DNA of 35,873 bases from the NCBI GenBank assembly GCA_004151065.3, contig NWUY0303960894.1, forward strand, positions 1 through 35,873. The letters are read 5' to 3'. The notes under the pieces are model-generated. The model saw only the letters and a program-made list of their open reading frames with translations. It had not been told where the DNA came from and searched no databases. Below, in pieces: positions 19,686-28,640 of the stretch. Numbering within the stretch: the first letter of the stretch is position 1; the number at the start of each line of letters is the position of its first letter. The position numbers and the translations under genes are program-made. Origin of the DNA: Larix sibirica (taxonomy: Eukaryota > Streptophyta > Pinopsida > Pinales > Pinaceae).

Positions 19686-19769
19686 AATTAGGATTTTCAA
19701 TTAGGATTTTCACTCATGGGGGCAAGGCGGTATCTAAAGTCCCCATCCAGGGGCAAGGTGGTATCTAAA
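19686..19769 (+). repeat. Two adjacent short tandem duplications
   Basis: AATTAGGATTTTC is duplicated head to tail (19686-19698 and 19699-19711). GGGCAAGGYGGTATCTAAA then occurs at about 19720-19738 and 19751-19769, with one substitution. Little divergence suggests these are younger than the surrounding families. Confidence 0.75.
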
Positions 19770-19939
19770 TTATTAATATAGGATTATTATCAAGGGTAAT
19801 TGTGGGTATAAAAAAGTTTTCAAATAAGGATAAAAACCCACTTTGATGCGGGTGCTCAAGTACTTGGCCTCTAATCCCGGCCATTGAATAGCTATAGACC
19901 TCTACTGTTACACATCGAACTGTAACACAAATATAATAA

Positions 19940-20075
19940 TCCACAACCTACCTGGGCATGGGGGATTATAAACTGCGCACTAAGACCCACCACTCCCATC
20001 CTGTGCATGTCGAACAGGTAACGCATATGGAACACCTCCTTACTGGGCATGGTTAATTGAGAACAGGTGGAAACG
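19940..20075 (+). repeat. Diverged units containing CTGGGCATG, with weak hairpin
   Basis: CTACCTGGGCATGGGGG (about 19950) and CTCCTTACTGGGCATGG (20036-20052) resemble the loop of the 18561 hairpin. The second copy is flanked by CACCT and AGGTG, able to pair over five bases. Confidence 0.45.
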
Positions 20076-20089
20076 TATAACCTCTACCC

Positions 20090-20500
20090 TTGAGCGAGCT
20101 ACCCCACAAGTTACTACCTTAGCTGGGATACTCGGACTGTGTTACTCGGCTTGGGCTCATGGGCTGTTCGGCTCACTGTGGCTTGGTTACTCGGCTACTT
20201 GGCTATTCAAATGAGCTTGGTGACTAATAGAATGGGCTAAAATAGAATGGACTAATCGAAAAGGGCTTATTCACAGGGAGAGGGAGGGGCAAATAGAAGG
20301 GGAAAATCCAATGGGCCTAAGCAATGGGGGGCTACTTCTATGGGATGGGCAGCTAAACAGATAGTACTCACCAGATAAGAAGACACATAGAAATAAGTCA
20401 CACAATGAGGTTACACACGATGAGGTTAGATGGGGGGTTACACAATTCCATTATAAAGCGCTCTTATTTAGGGCTCCTATTATTTATAAAGCGCTCCTCA
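20090..20500 (+). repeat. Families D and E, locus 2
   Basis: GGGATACTCGGAC, GTTACTCGGCTTGG, GGTTACTCGGCTACTTGGC (D), then ATGGGCTAA-type units, then CACACAATGAGGTTACACA and CGATGAGGTTAGA (E). TTATAAAGCGCTC follows at 20451-20463 and 20484-20496. Order D-E is the same as at 16010-16345. Confidence 0.55.
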
Positions 20501-20662
20501 CCCTCGTGCCTCGGGTGAGTGGCTTCTCGCTCCTTTTTAAACAGCTGCTGTTCTATCTAAGGGTCTGAAAGGCTTATATCCTGTGTTTCCCTCCTGGTCC
20601 TTAGAAGGAATCACTTATATTGATCCAAGCGTGCTCCCCCAGAAGCCTAATTAGTCCCCCTT
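20500..20662. other. Spacer, nothing recognised
   Basis: Mixed sequence leading into the hairpin element at 20663. No gene. Confidence 0.3.
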
Positions 20663-20688
20663 TGGCCACTCCTTACTGGCCAGCCAAC
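20663..20688. repeat. Hairpin element TGGCCA-8-TGGCCA, copy 1
   Basis: TGGCCA (20663-20668) is self-complementary and pairs with TGGCCA (20677-20682) around the loop CTCCTTAC. GCCAAC follows. The 26-base element recurs at 28861-28886 with the terminal pair of the stem changed from A-T to G-C. Confidence 0.65.
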
Positions 20689-21389
20689 CCGGAATACTAA
20701 TAAGTATAGAAAATCCTTTTCAATCAGAGCCTTCCTTTCCCTTTCCTTTTCCCGCGTAGGGCATTTTTGGGGAAGCCTTTCATTTCTAGTATATGTTGGC
20801 AGTATCGGATGGAACGGAAAGCGGGTATGATGCGAGCGTGAACTACTTGAGCTATTGTAAATTCTACGAGGGAATGAGTAATAAAGAATATATATTAATA
20901 TATAAACTATGTTAGGGGATATTGTACTCAAATATTATTGTAGAGCTCTATGTGATATGTGTCTCTATCGTTGCGGGAATCTGTGTGATCACGGGAGGTA
21001 TTGTTGTTGCTAATGCGGGGCGTATTATCGAGGGCGTTAATCAGGAGCAACCTTGCATGCTGGCAGTACTCGGCTATCGGCAGCTCCCCCCTATTTGTCT
21101 TCCGGTCTGGGCTATGCGGGTTGTGTGCCGTCCTGTGCCGGTGGGAAGGACTATCCCAGAAGTGCGTGTTGCTATAGAAAGATAAGAGTTAGCTATCACG
21201 ACGTGAGGCAAGGCGCGCTATATGAATACCACGACTCTCACAATGAATTACTATGTGCAACCACTAGGTGAGCGATATCATCACAACCATTTAAAGTATC
21301 CTTACCGCCAGACAAAAAAGTTCCCCATCACGCGATACCCTAAAAATAGTTACTAATAACTGGTCAAGAGGAGAAGTTCCCCATGTTCA
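20689..21389. other. Spacer with one unsupported plus-strand frame
   Basis: An 87-codon frame (20922-21185) begins with a hydrophobic stretch, IVELYVICVSIVAGICVITG, then becomes mixed. A 72-codon frame (21053-21271) overlaps it. The hydrophobic start could be a membrane anchor by chance. No family and no repeat relation is convincing, so no gene is called. Confidence 0.25.
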
Positions 21390-21780
21390 TAATTTCCACT
21401 CATAGCCGGAGGCATTGCAAGCCGATCATTGCCGGAGTCATACCCAGTCATTGCTTTAAGGTCATTTCCAATAGCTGATAGCAGGTAGCCGCCGGTAGTA
21501 ATTGCCTGAAGGTACTTGCTAGGCATAGCCGTCCTCTGTTGTCCTTGCCAATAGTCAGCAGTCATAGCTATTTAAGGTCATTCCCATAGCAGCCATAGCC
21601 CTCAAACTCTACCTCTTACTAGATATCGCACTCAAACTCTACCTCGACGGAGGAACCATATAACACCCTCGAACCTAAGACCCTTTACCTCTACCTCCAC
21701 CTCACTTACCGATACGGAACTCTCCTTCCTCGAATGGATTTAAGGAATGACAATGCGTTACATATGTTAATTCACTTTTC
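21390..21780 (+). repeat. Family C repeat, locus 1
   Basis: Units built on CATAGCC, CATTGCC and GTCATTCCC recur to about 21600. They are followed by CCCTCAAACTCTACCTC, CACTCAAACTCTACCTCGAC, GACGGAGGAA and a final ACAATGCGTTA. The same succession, from CATTGCC units through CCCTCGAACTC and GACGGAGGAA to ATAATGCGTTA, appears at 31545-32010 in the same orientation. These two loci are diverged copies of a longer segment. Confidence 0.65.
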
Positions 21781-22180
21781 AATTATCCACAAACATAGCC
21801 CCCACCATAAAAAGCACCAGTCATAGCCGATAGCCAATCATAGACAGGAGTCATTACAATAAGGGCAGCTTATAGTCAATCATCGACAGTGGGGTAATTT
21901 CCAATCATAACAGTCATTGCCATAGGGTACAGCTTATTATAGCCAGGCATAGCCTGCGGTCAGAGCCGTAGGAGAGCATAGCCAATCATATCCGCCAAGT
22001 CACGTACACCAAGTCTGCCTAGGCCAAGTATACCATAACCAAGAGATTAAGAACGTTTATCTCCGATTGGATGGATCCATTGTGGGATACTTGGCCACTA
22101 TACTTGACTACGCTTGGTCCGCTTGGATACTTGGTTAATCAGATGGGCTTGAGTACTTGGTTACTTGGCTTGGCTTCCAC
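21781..22180 (+). repeat. Further family C units followed by family D, locus 3
   Basis: CATAGCC/AATCATA units continue to about 21990, then GCCAAGTA elements. GGATACTTGGCCACTATAC, GCTTGGATACTTGG and GAGTACTTGGTTACTTGGC (D) occupy 22085-22170. Confidence 0.5.
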
Positions 22181-22740
22181 TTTTGATAAATAAGAAATAA
22201 ATTAGATAGAGTAATACTCTATATTAGGCCGATCCGGCCAACAACCAGATTGTGATAAGAATGACAGATAGCAATCGGTCATAAGGGTGTCTGTCTATGA
22301 ATTTGAAAATATTCCCATATATGAGATTATGCATAGTCAAACTGATGCGCGTTACTGTAGCTATTGTGTTTTCTACGCTATTATCTGTAGATATGTATAT
22401 AATATTATATCTTTGTGTGCATATGCAGTAGTGTAGCTCTATGAGTAGTTCAGTGAGTAAGCTCTATGTGTAGCTGTAGTAGTAGCCCCTGCTAACCCTG
22501 CCCCTGCCCATTGAGTAGGCCCTGCGAGTAGCTGTAGTACCCTTCCTCGTGTTCTATATTGATAGGTAACCAACATTAAAGCATTTGTCCATCCGTGGGA
22601 CCCTCTCCAATGTGGGCAATCAATTGAGTCAATCAATCTCTATATCTTTAAAGGCAAGCATGGGGAATATGTATGGCTATTACTGGTATGATTATTCCTG
22701 GTTGGAAATGACTGGCTATATTCCGGGGGTGGTAGTTAAG
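22181..22740. other. Spacer with GTAGCTGTAGTA-type short repeats
   Basis: 22430-22545 has diverged TAGCTCTATGAGTAG, TAGCTGTAGTAGTAG and TAGCTGTAGTACC units separated by CCCTGC. Minus-strand frames here (22439-22636) are unconvincing. Confidence 0.4.
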
Positions 22741-22800
22741 ATCTAGTGCCGTACCGTTACTGCGTACCGTTACCGTACCATCCGTGTGCCGTGAAGGGCC
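22741..22800 (+). repeat. Short TACCGT tandem cluster
   Basis: GCCGTACCGTTACTGCGTACC, then GTTACCGTACCATCCGTGTGC: five or six degenerate copies of a 6-10 base unit. The overlapping plus and minus frames (22648-22970) show nothing recognisable. Confidence 0.5.
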
Positions 22801-22959
22801 TGTTTCGACGCCGTCCGTTGGACTACCCCTATCCACTCCACTCCGCTTCAACTTGGAAAAACCCGAACCGGAAAATCCGAAATTGGACCGACCCATCACC
22901 CTCCTTCCTATCGTTCCTACGAAACCAGACCCTTATACCCAATCTTTGTAATTTATTAT

Positions 22960-23205
22960 TAGCGGGATAATTCCAATAAGCATAAGTTGAAACGGCATAA
23001 TTATAACCAACATCATTCCCAGACCGGCAGCATTAGAACCAGCATTATTAGCATAAGCCCTCCATTGTAACACGGGCATTCGAACAGGGTCATTCCCGAC
23101 AGCATTACCATCAGCATAATTCCAAGCATAATTACCATTATTATTCCCAGCACCCACCCGACCGGCAGTTCCACGATCTCTGTTAAAGGTAAACCTGGCA
23201 TCCAA
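22960..23205 (-). repeat. Diverged repeat, Asn/Ala/Gly-rich on the minus strand
   Basis: Plus-strand units such as AGCATTAGAACC, AGCATTATTAGCATAA, AGCATTACCATCAGCATAAT and GCATAATTACC follow one another with triplet periodicity. The minus strand gives AGNNNGNYAWNYADGNAVGN and similar. Two open minus frames overlap here in different registers (23208-22933 and 23201-23013), as expected for a repeat and not for a gene. Confidence 0.5.
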
Positions 23206-23209
23206 CATA

Positions 23210-23905
23210 ATCTGGACTATTCTGGCCGAGTCAGGATACGATTCAGGAATTTGAACCCACTGCGGAGACCTACCTTCCTTTCAGGTAATGGAATGCCTGC
23301 TGCTACCCACCTGCATAGCATAGTTACCCACCAGAAGAAATAGATCTGCCCTAGACACTTGCTTCTTTAATCGCTGCTTAGTGCGTGGGGAATAGACACT
23401 TCTCTTTACAGATGGGATCAACCCGACCAACCCCCCCACCTGCTTAACCTTCACGACTTCTCTTTGCCCCCAACAAAACAACTTCACCGCCTGCCTATAG
23501 AGCTAGCTTTTGGATGTCCAGTTTTACGGGCTTCAGTATAAAGCACTTTTGGACGGGCCTTCAGACTACATTCATTCTAGGAGATGTCCAGACAAAAGTC
23601 GCCAGGAGATGCTTTGATTACACTTGCCTTTATGAAGCGCTTCAGAGAGAGGTACCACTATTTCACCTTTTAGGCTCTTATCAGGACCGGTTCAGACCTA
23701 ATAAACACCTTTCATCACTACACACTTGCTTAAATCATGCTTTCTTGGTAAGGCACTCTTACAAGGGTATATAATTCCTTTACCCTTCCCTTAGTAATTT
23801 GGGTACCGCGTATTTACTTCTTGTTGGTAACATGTTCCCGCCAAGGAGCCCTGCTGCTGCTGATACAAGTCAGGAATTTGAACCCAACCTTGTACCTTAT
23901 CACCC
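23210..23905 (+). repeat. Family A complex repeat, block 4
   Basis: TTCTGGCCGAGTCAGGATACG with GGAATTTGAACCCACTGCGG and AGACCTACCTTCCTTTC at 23222-23285 is the best-preserved copy of the second family A landmark. A further GTCAGGAATTTGAACCCAACC lies at about 23868. GAGGTACCACTATTTC, AGGACCGGTTCAGACC and TTTACCCTTCCC are other landmarks. The 86-codon frame at 23514-23774 lies inside. Confidence 0.65.
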
Positions 23906-23929
23906 CACTCATTCTATTGCTAGGGGTTC

Positions 23930-24180
23930 AGTAGAATAAGTAAAGAGGTAGGTAAGGTACGCTTGCTTGTAGGTAGGCTTATTTCCCTCGGTAAGAGTGC
24001 CCGTAAGTAGATTAAGTTTTTCGGTTCAGGCGTGTTGTTAACACTTTTTTTTGTAGGCTTCTTCCCAGTGATAGTATCATTCCAAGAAAGTAGCAGCACG
24101 AGGAGGGATGCTCCCCAGCCCAGCAACACCAAGCGTAGGAGGTAGGGTCTCGTTAAACCAAGACAGGTTCTAAGCCCCAG
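23930..24180 (+). repeat. Family B repeat, block 1
   Basis: GTAGGCTTATTTCCCTCGG, TAAGAGTGCCCGTAAGTAGA and TAGGCTTCTTCCCAGT, with CATTCCAAGAAAGTAGCAGC and ACGAGG, match the block at 25515-25780 in the same order of elements. Confidence 0.6.
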
Positions 24181-24490
24181 GTGTTTGGGTAACGCCCCAG
24201 TGGATTGAGTCTACTGTATTTTTTATCTAAGCATGCGTAAGTAGATTGATATAGTGTGCTACGTTAGTGAGGGCAACAGTGTGTTGGGCGTCGCCTGTCT
24301 CCTCAAAGCGTATGGGTTAACGGGCAGTGTTGTGATTACCGGAAGCACGCCTAATAAAGACTGCGTCGGATGGGTGCATAATATAGCATTCACTATATCA
24401 TATCTATTCTTTCTTTATATATGTAAGCATATAAGAATATTACTTATTGACTATCGTACGTAAGATCAGCGTGATAGATTGTGTATGAAT
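24181..24490. other. Spacer with a 69-codon frame of no known family
   Basis: The frame 24254-24463 has a hydrophobic C-terminal part (FTISYLFFLYICKHIRILLI). No start context, family or neighbour supports it as a gene. Confidence 0.2.
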
Positions 24491-26220
24491 GCCTATGGTA
24501 TGTTTCTTAAGAATGTAAGTTCCAGTGGGTGTAGGTTTTTAGGTGGCTTGACCAGTGGTAGCGGTAGTTTTTGTAGGCTGGTTCGTTTGACAGTGTAAGT
24601 TCAAAGGAAGGTACTTCACTGGATGTTTCATTTGAAGGTCGGGGAGACGAGGTACAGTTAACACCAATGCATGGGAGGTAGATCAGTAAGTATTTAAGTA
24701 AAGAGGTGGTATCACTGGACTATGGCTTTACAGCTTTCACCAGACTATTACACCCTACTATGGCATGGATGGGGGTAGGTAAGTTCAGTCGAATCAATCT
24801 CGGTAGAAGGTTCGATTGGGGTTTGGTTAGAAGTATTAATTAGGTTCCGATAGTGGCGGGCTGAAGACCTAAATTCGGTGAGTCATTGCTTGGTTCAGTA
24901 TAAGTATATTTAAGTAAAGAGGTAGGCTTCTAACTGGACTATGGCATGACTTCCCGACGACTATTGCATGGGGGTAGGCAAGTTATACCAATTGATGTTT
25001 CTTGGACAAGGGGGGGTAAGCGATACGATAGAAGCACTAGAAGGTGAGAATGCATGGATGTATGAGTCCCTCCGACCGATAGGGAGAGATTAAAGGTTCA
25101 GTCGAATGAGTCTATCTCTTCAGGCAGGTTCTTTCTGTTTCTTTAGACGGCATGAACCAGACTATTTGTAGGCAAGTACTTTTGATTATTCCTTGGATAA
25201 GTGATTCTGATTCCAGTGATAACTATTGTTTCGTGGGACAATGTATTCCTAACGACACGGAGTACGAAGACCCGAGGTGCGAGGACTATTTACTTTTCCA
25301 CTGTTTAACAGCCGGGGTACAAAACTATATATTTTTCCATTTCCATGGTTGGTTTCACGGGACAATGTATTCCCGATGACACTGGCTGGGTACGAGGACA
25401 CTAGGTCCCGCTTCGCACAGTATATCTTCCCTCTTCCCATTCTAAGTATCTCATTCCAAGGAAGTCCCAGTGAAAGTCTAATTCCCTGGAGTGCCTGTAG
25501 GTATATTTCTTTTCTTCCCTAGGCAGGCTTATTTCCAGTCTCAGTATTCTTCCCAGTCAGTAGCAGCACGAGGTCGACCGGTCTAAGTTTCATTCCAAGC
25601 CAGTAAAAGTATCAGTAGGCTTCTTCTCAGTCTCAGTCTAAGTCAAAGAAAGTAGAAGCATGAGGTCAGGTTCAAAGAGAATAAGCCCAGTCACATGCTT
25701 AGTAGGCTTATTTCCCTTCCCTTTTCGGGTAAGAGTGCCTGTAGGTCAGTTCATTGAATCAGTCAATCTCAGTAGGCTGGTAAGTATGTTGGGTTCAAAA
25801 TTATTATTCCCAATGACACTAAGTGATGTCTTAGATGTTGGAATGAGTGTTTCGATAGTTGCTTCCAGGGTTGAAGACCTATATTTGGTTAGTTATTGCT
25901 TGACAGCATGACCCAGACTATTTGTGGTTGAGGGAGTGAATAAGGTTATTATTTAATGGATAACTATGGGTTCTAGAACTATTTATTCCCCGCACCCTGT
26001 TTCACGGTACACAGTTTCCCAAGAACAGGTTGGTTCGTGTTAGACCGCTTTGACGGGACTATTTGCTTTTGACAGCTTCGACCAGACACTATTTATATTA
26101 TAAGGGAGTACTGGTTCTTATTCCAGGGATAACATTCTAGATACTATTTATTCCCCATGATACGAAGACACGAGGACACTAGGTCCAGCTTCGCACTGTT
26201 TCTTTTAGGTAAGGTAAGAA
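24490..26220 (+). repeat. Family B repeat, main block
   Basis: Units contain GTAGGCTTATTTCCC, AGTGCCTGTAGGTCAGTTC, AATCAGTCAATCTCAGTAGG and TTTAAGTAAAGAGGTAGGC. Others are GGACTATGGCATGACTTCCC and GGGACAATGTATTCC. A segment ACGAGGACACTAGGTCC(C/A)G then CTTCGCAC is present at 25392-25418 and 26170-26196 with one mismatch in 27 bases. Preceding CTATTTATTCCC/AATGTATTCCC elements correspond too. Several short frames (25152-25379, 25277-25522, 25660-25911 and minus 25249-25440) are read-throughs of this repeat. Confidence 0.65.
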
Positions 26221-26500
26221 TTAAAGGTAAGTATTAGAACGACTCCTTTATAAATAAGGTCAGAATTGGGATTACTCCTTGATTGGTCAAAATTAGTTGG
26301 AAAAAATGGAGGAAATCATGGTAAACCTCGTCTAGAGACTTGGTAGGATTCTGTAAAATATATAAAACTGCATTTTGGCATATTTTATAGAATTTTCTGT
26401 ATGCGTATTGATCTGCGTAATTACGTATATAATAGTAATTCTAATTCCTAAAAATATCACAGGTGGAAAGTATGGAGGAGGCTTTTCTCAATTTTACTAT
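26221..26500. other. AT-richer spacer; repeated ATTACGTATATAATA
   Basis: 26220-26290 has GGTAAGAATTAAAGG and GGTCAGAATTGGGATTACTCC units related to 34960-35240. ATTACGTATATAATA at 26420-26434 equals 13170-13184. No gene. Confidence 0.4.
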
Positions 26501-26640
26501 GGACTAGTGTGATTGGGGAAATACCAGAACCAGACCACAACCAGACCTGCCGGACCATATCCAGGTAGTTTCTGACTAGTGTTTTATTGGGGAGAAACCG
26601 AGACCTGACCTGCTGCCGGACTTTACTTGGCCTTCCTATT
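26501..26640 (+). repeat. Two-copy 72-bp tandem repeat
   Basis: GACTAGTGT at 26502 and at about 26574 each lead into ATTGGGGA(A/G)AxACC, CAGACCTGC or GACCTGCTG and CCGGAC. The copies are about 80 percent alike by eye. Confidence 0.6.
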
Positions 26641-27530
26641 ATAAAAAAGTGGAGATGCCTGGGGAGAACACAACCCCTGTTTCGATTGTTTATTTTCTTA
26701 ATGGGCAGGCAACCTCCGGAGAAAACCTCATGCTATTTAATACCGTTAGATAGAGTGAGATAGAGGATTTCCTACGGGCTTCTCTCTTTATTCTTTTTCA
26801 TGCTCAGGGGTGGCCAGCTTCCGCAGGAGCGATTGTTGGCGCCGCAGGCACAAGACTCGTACACTTCATTCCCCATCTTTTAAAGCGAGGTTATACCTTT
26901 CAATTACCTGTTGCTGCCTTTAGCAGGGTAGGCCTTTCCTCCACGAATGCGGGTAGGCAGTAAGTAAGTCAGTGCTCTTTCAAATGTAGTAGATCAATTA
27001 GTAACTAACCATCTGAGTAGGAGATCGATCATAAAGTAGTATAAACCCCAAGTAATATAAACCCCCAGCCTTTACATAAAGTAACCAGCTACCCCATGAC
27101 CCCGAAAGATAGGCAAATAACAATAATAAGCAAGTGCCATTACCGCGTGACATTCCTTGCCGTAGGCGCCACCTACCTATCTACCGCACGCTTTCTAATC
27201 AGCAAGCTAACTAAGTGCCTAAATAGAGATATGCAAGTGCTATTATACGGTATGTGCCTTCTGGGGGATGTTCCTATGTATTGTCTGTCTCCTGTCTGTT
27301 CCTCCGTTTGGTATGTGTTTTAGGGCCGCGCCAGAGGTGTAGAGCCAATTGAATTAATCGAGTTATTGATCCGATCGAGCATACCTAATAATATAAGCCC
27401 TAAAGTGTAATGTAGTGCTTATACACTCCGTCGCTATAATACGCCACAAATATGGGCCTAATATAGATAGTATATGAAAGTGTCCCGATAAATAGGTGTA
27501 GAAACAGGGGATATAAAGGGATTAGCCACT
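26641..27530. other. Unassigned spacer, no convincing gene
   Basis: 26690-26950 is GC-richer and may be an inserted segment, but I recognise nothing in it. The 75-codon frame at 27096-27323 (includes VTFLAVGATYLSTARFLISK) has no family and no context. Confidence 0.3.
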
Positions 27531-27930
27531 GTTCCAAGAAGCTCATTTCTAATAGCTGCATCTATAATAAAACCAGTCCCGGCATGTGCTTATGTTCTGG
27601 GATTAGCCAGGTAGTGCACATCTGCACGTGTTCCTACATTTCCGCTTCAATAAGTAAGTGATGTTCCAATATTAGCTAGTATTTATACTTCAATATGTTT
27701 GTTACGCCATTCCCTGTAGTTCCAAGCAGTGATGTTCCAGCATTGGTCCGTGTTCCTAGATCTATACGCATTTCAATAAGAACCTGTGAATGATCCGCCT
27801 GAAGCACCTGTAGCAGTTGATCTTGTTTCAGTCAAACCAGCATCCTCGCTATTAAAGGCAGTAACTTCACCAGTTGATGATCCGAATGATTTAGTTTTTG
27901 AACCAGCAGTATTAAAAGCAAAGGTAGTTG
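27530..27930 (+). repeat. Families T and S, third locus
   Basis: GTGTTCCTAC, GATGTTCCAATATTAGC, GTTCCAAGCAGTGATGTTCC and GGTCCGTGTTCCTAG (T) run to about 27780. They are followed by triplet-periodic GAAGCACCTGTAGCAGTTG, ACCAGCATCCTCGC and ACCAGCAGTATTAAAAGC (S). Plus translation gives PPEAPVAVDLVSVKPASSLL and minus gives STATGASGGSFTGSY. The T-then-S order is as at 4660-5740. Confidence 0.55.
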
Positions 27931-28640
27931 TTTCACAAACCATCTATTCGCATTCTTTTTATTTATTCCGAATAGGGGGGGCTAGGCTTAAGCATCAAAG
28001 CCAAATACGGAGGTTTCATTTCTTCCAAGCGCAGTTTTATACCCTAGGCTCCGCTTCTAATACAATGGGGCAGATGGGGGGGGGTATTATAAATGTAATT
28101 ATTTTAATAGCTTTAGTGTAAGAACTATTACTAGTTGTTTCTATAAGCTATACTACTTGCTTTTGTCCATCCAACTACCCTTAGAATTAGAAGTTCCATG
28201 GCACTTAATAGGACCATTCTTAGTCCATGATGCATTGCATTAAGTTCCATTGCCATTTTATGAAAAGTTGATCTATGACAACAGGCAGGATGGCTTCTTC
28301 ATAGTACGTGAAAATGAAATTCTAGTTGTTGAGAAAAGCCAGTAATCACCAATAGACCGTTGTCATTGCCGGCCGTAGAGTCAGTCCCTAGTTATATGGT
28401 ACCAGTCATGTCCTAGTAGCTAATAGGGGGGAGGGTATACTCACCTCAGAACCGGAAAAAGAATAGGAATAGTATGTGGTGTGCCCCTATATCACAATTT
28501 TACCTGCAACTTTATGGTGGTGAAAACAACCCGGCTCTCTCGTCGTCTGGCGATAAGGACATTTCCTTCCTCTCAACGGTAGGAGGTGGGCCTGCCAGTG
28601 GTGCATCAACAAAGGAGGTGAATCCACTAGGGCTTTTTCG
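27931..28640. other. Spacer, two unassigned short frames
   Basis: The 111-codon frame 27786-28121 starts in family S and ends in unrelated sequence. The 60-codon frame 28474-28656 (includes LSTVGGGPASGASTKEVNPL) and its minus-strand partner match nothing known. Neither is called. Confidence 0.25.

Noticed and set aside
22933-23208. Two overlapping minus frames rich in Asn, Gly and Met
   Set aside because: Two registers of the same short repeat are open at once, as expected of a repeat and not of a gene.
10118-23265. tRNA-like T-arm (GGTTCAAATTCC on the minus strand of the family A landmark)
   Set aside because: No acceptor stem, anticodon arm or D-arm pairs at the right distance, and the motif recurs as part of a repeat.
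27786-28121. 111-codon plus frame
   Set aside because: Its first third is family S and its end unrelated sequence, so it is a chance fusion of frames.
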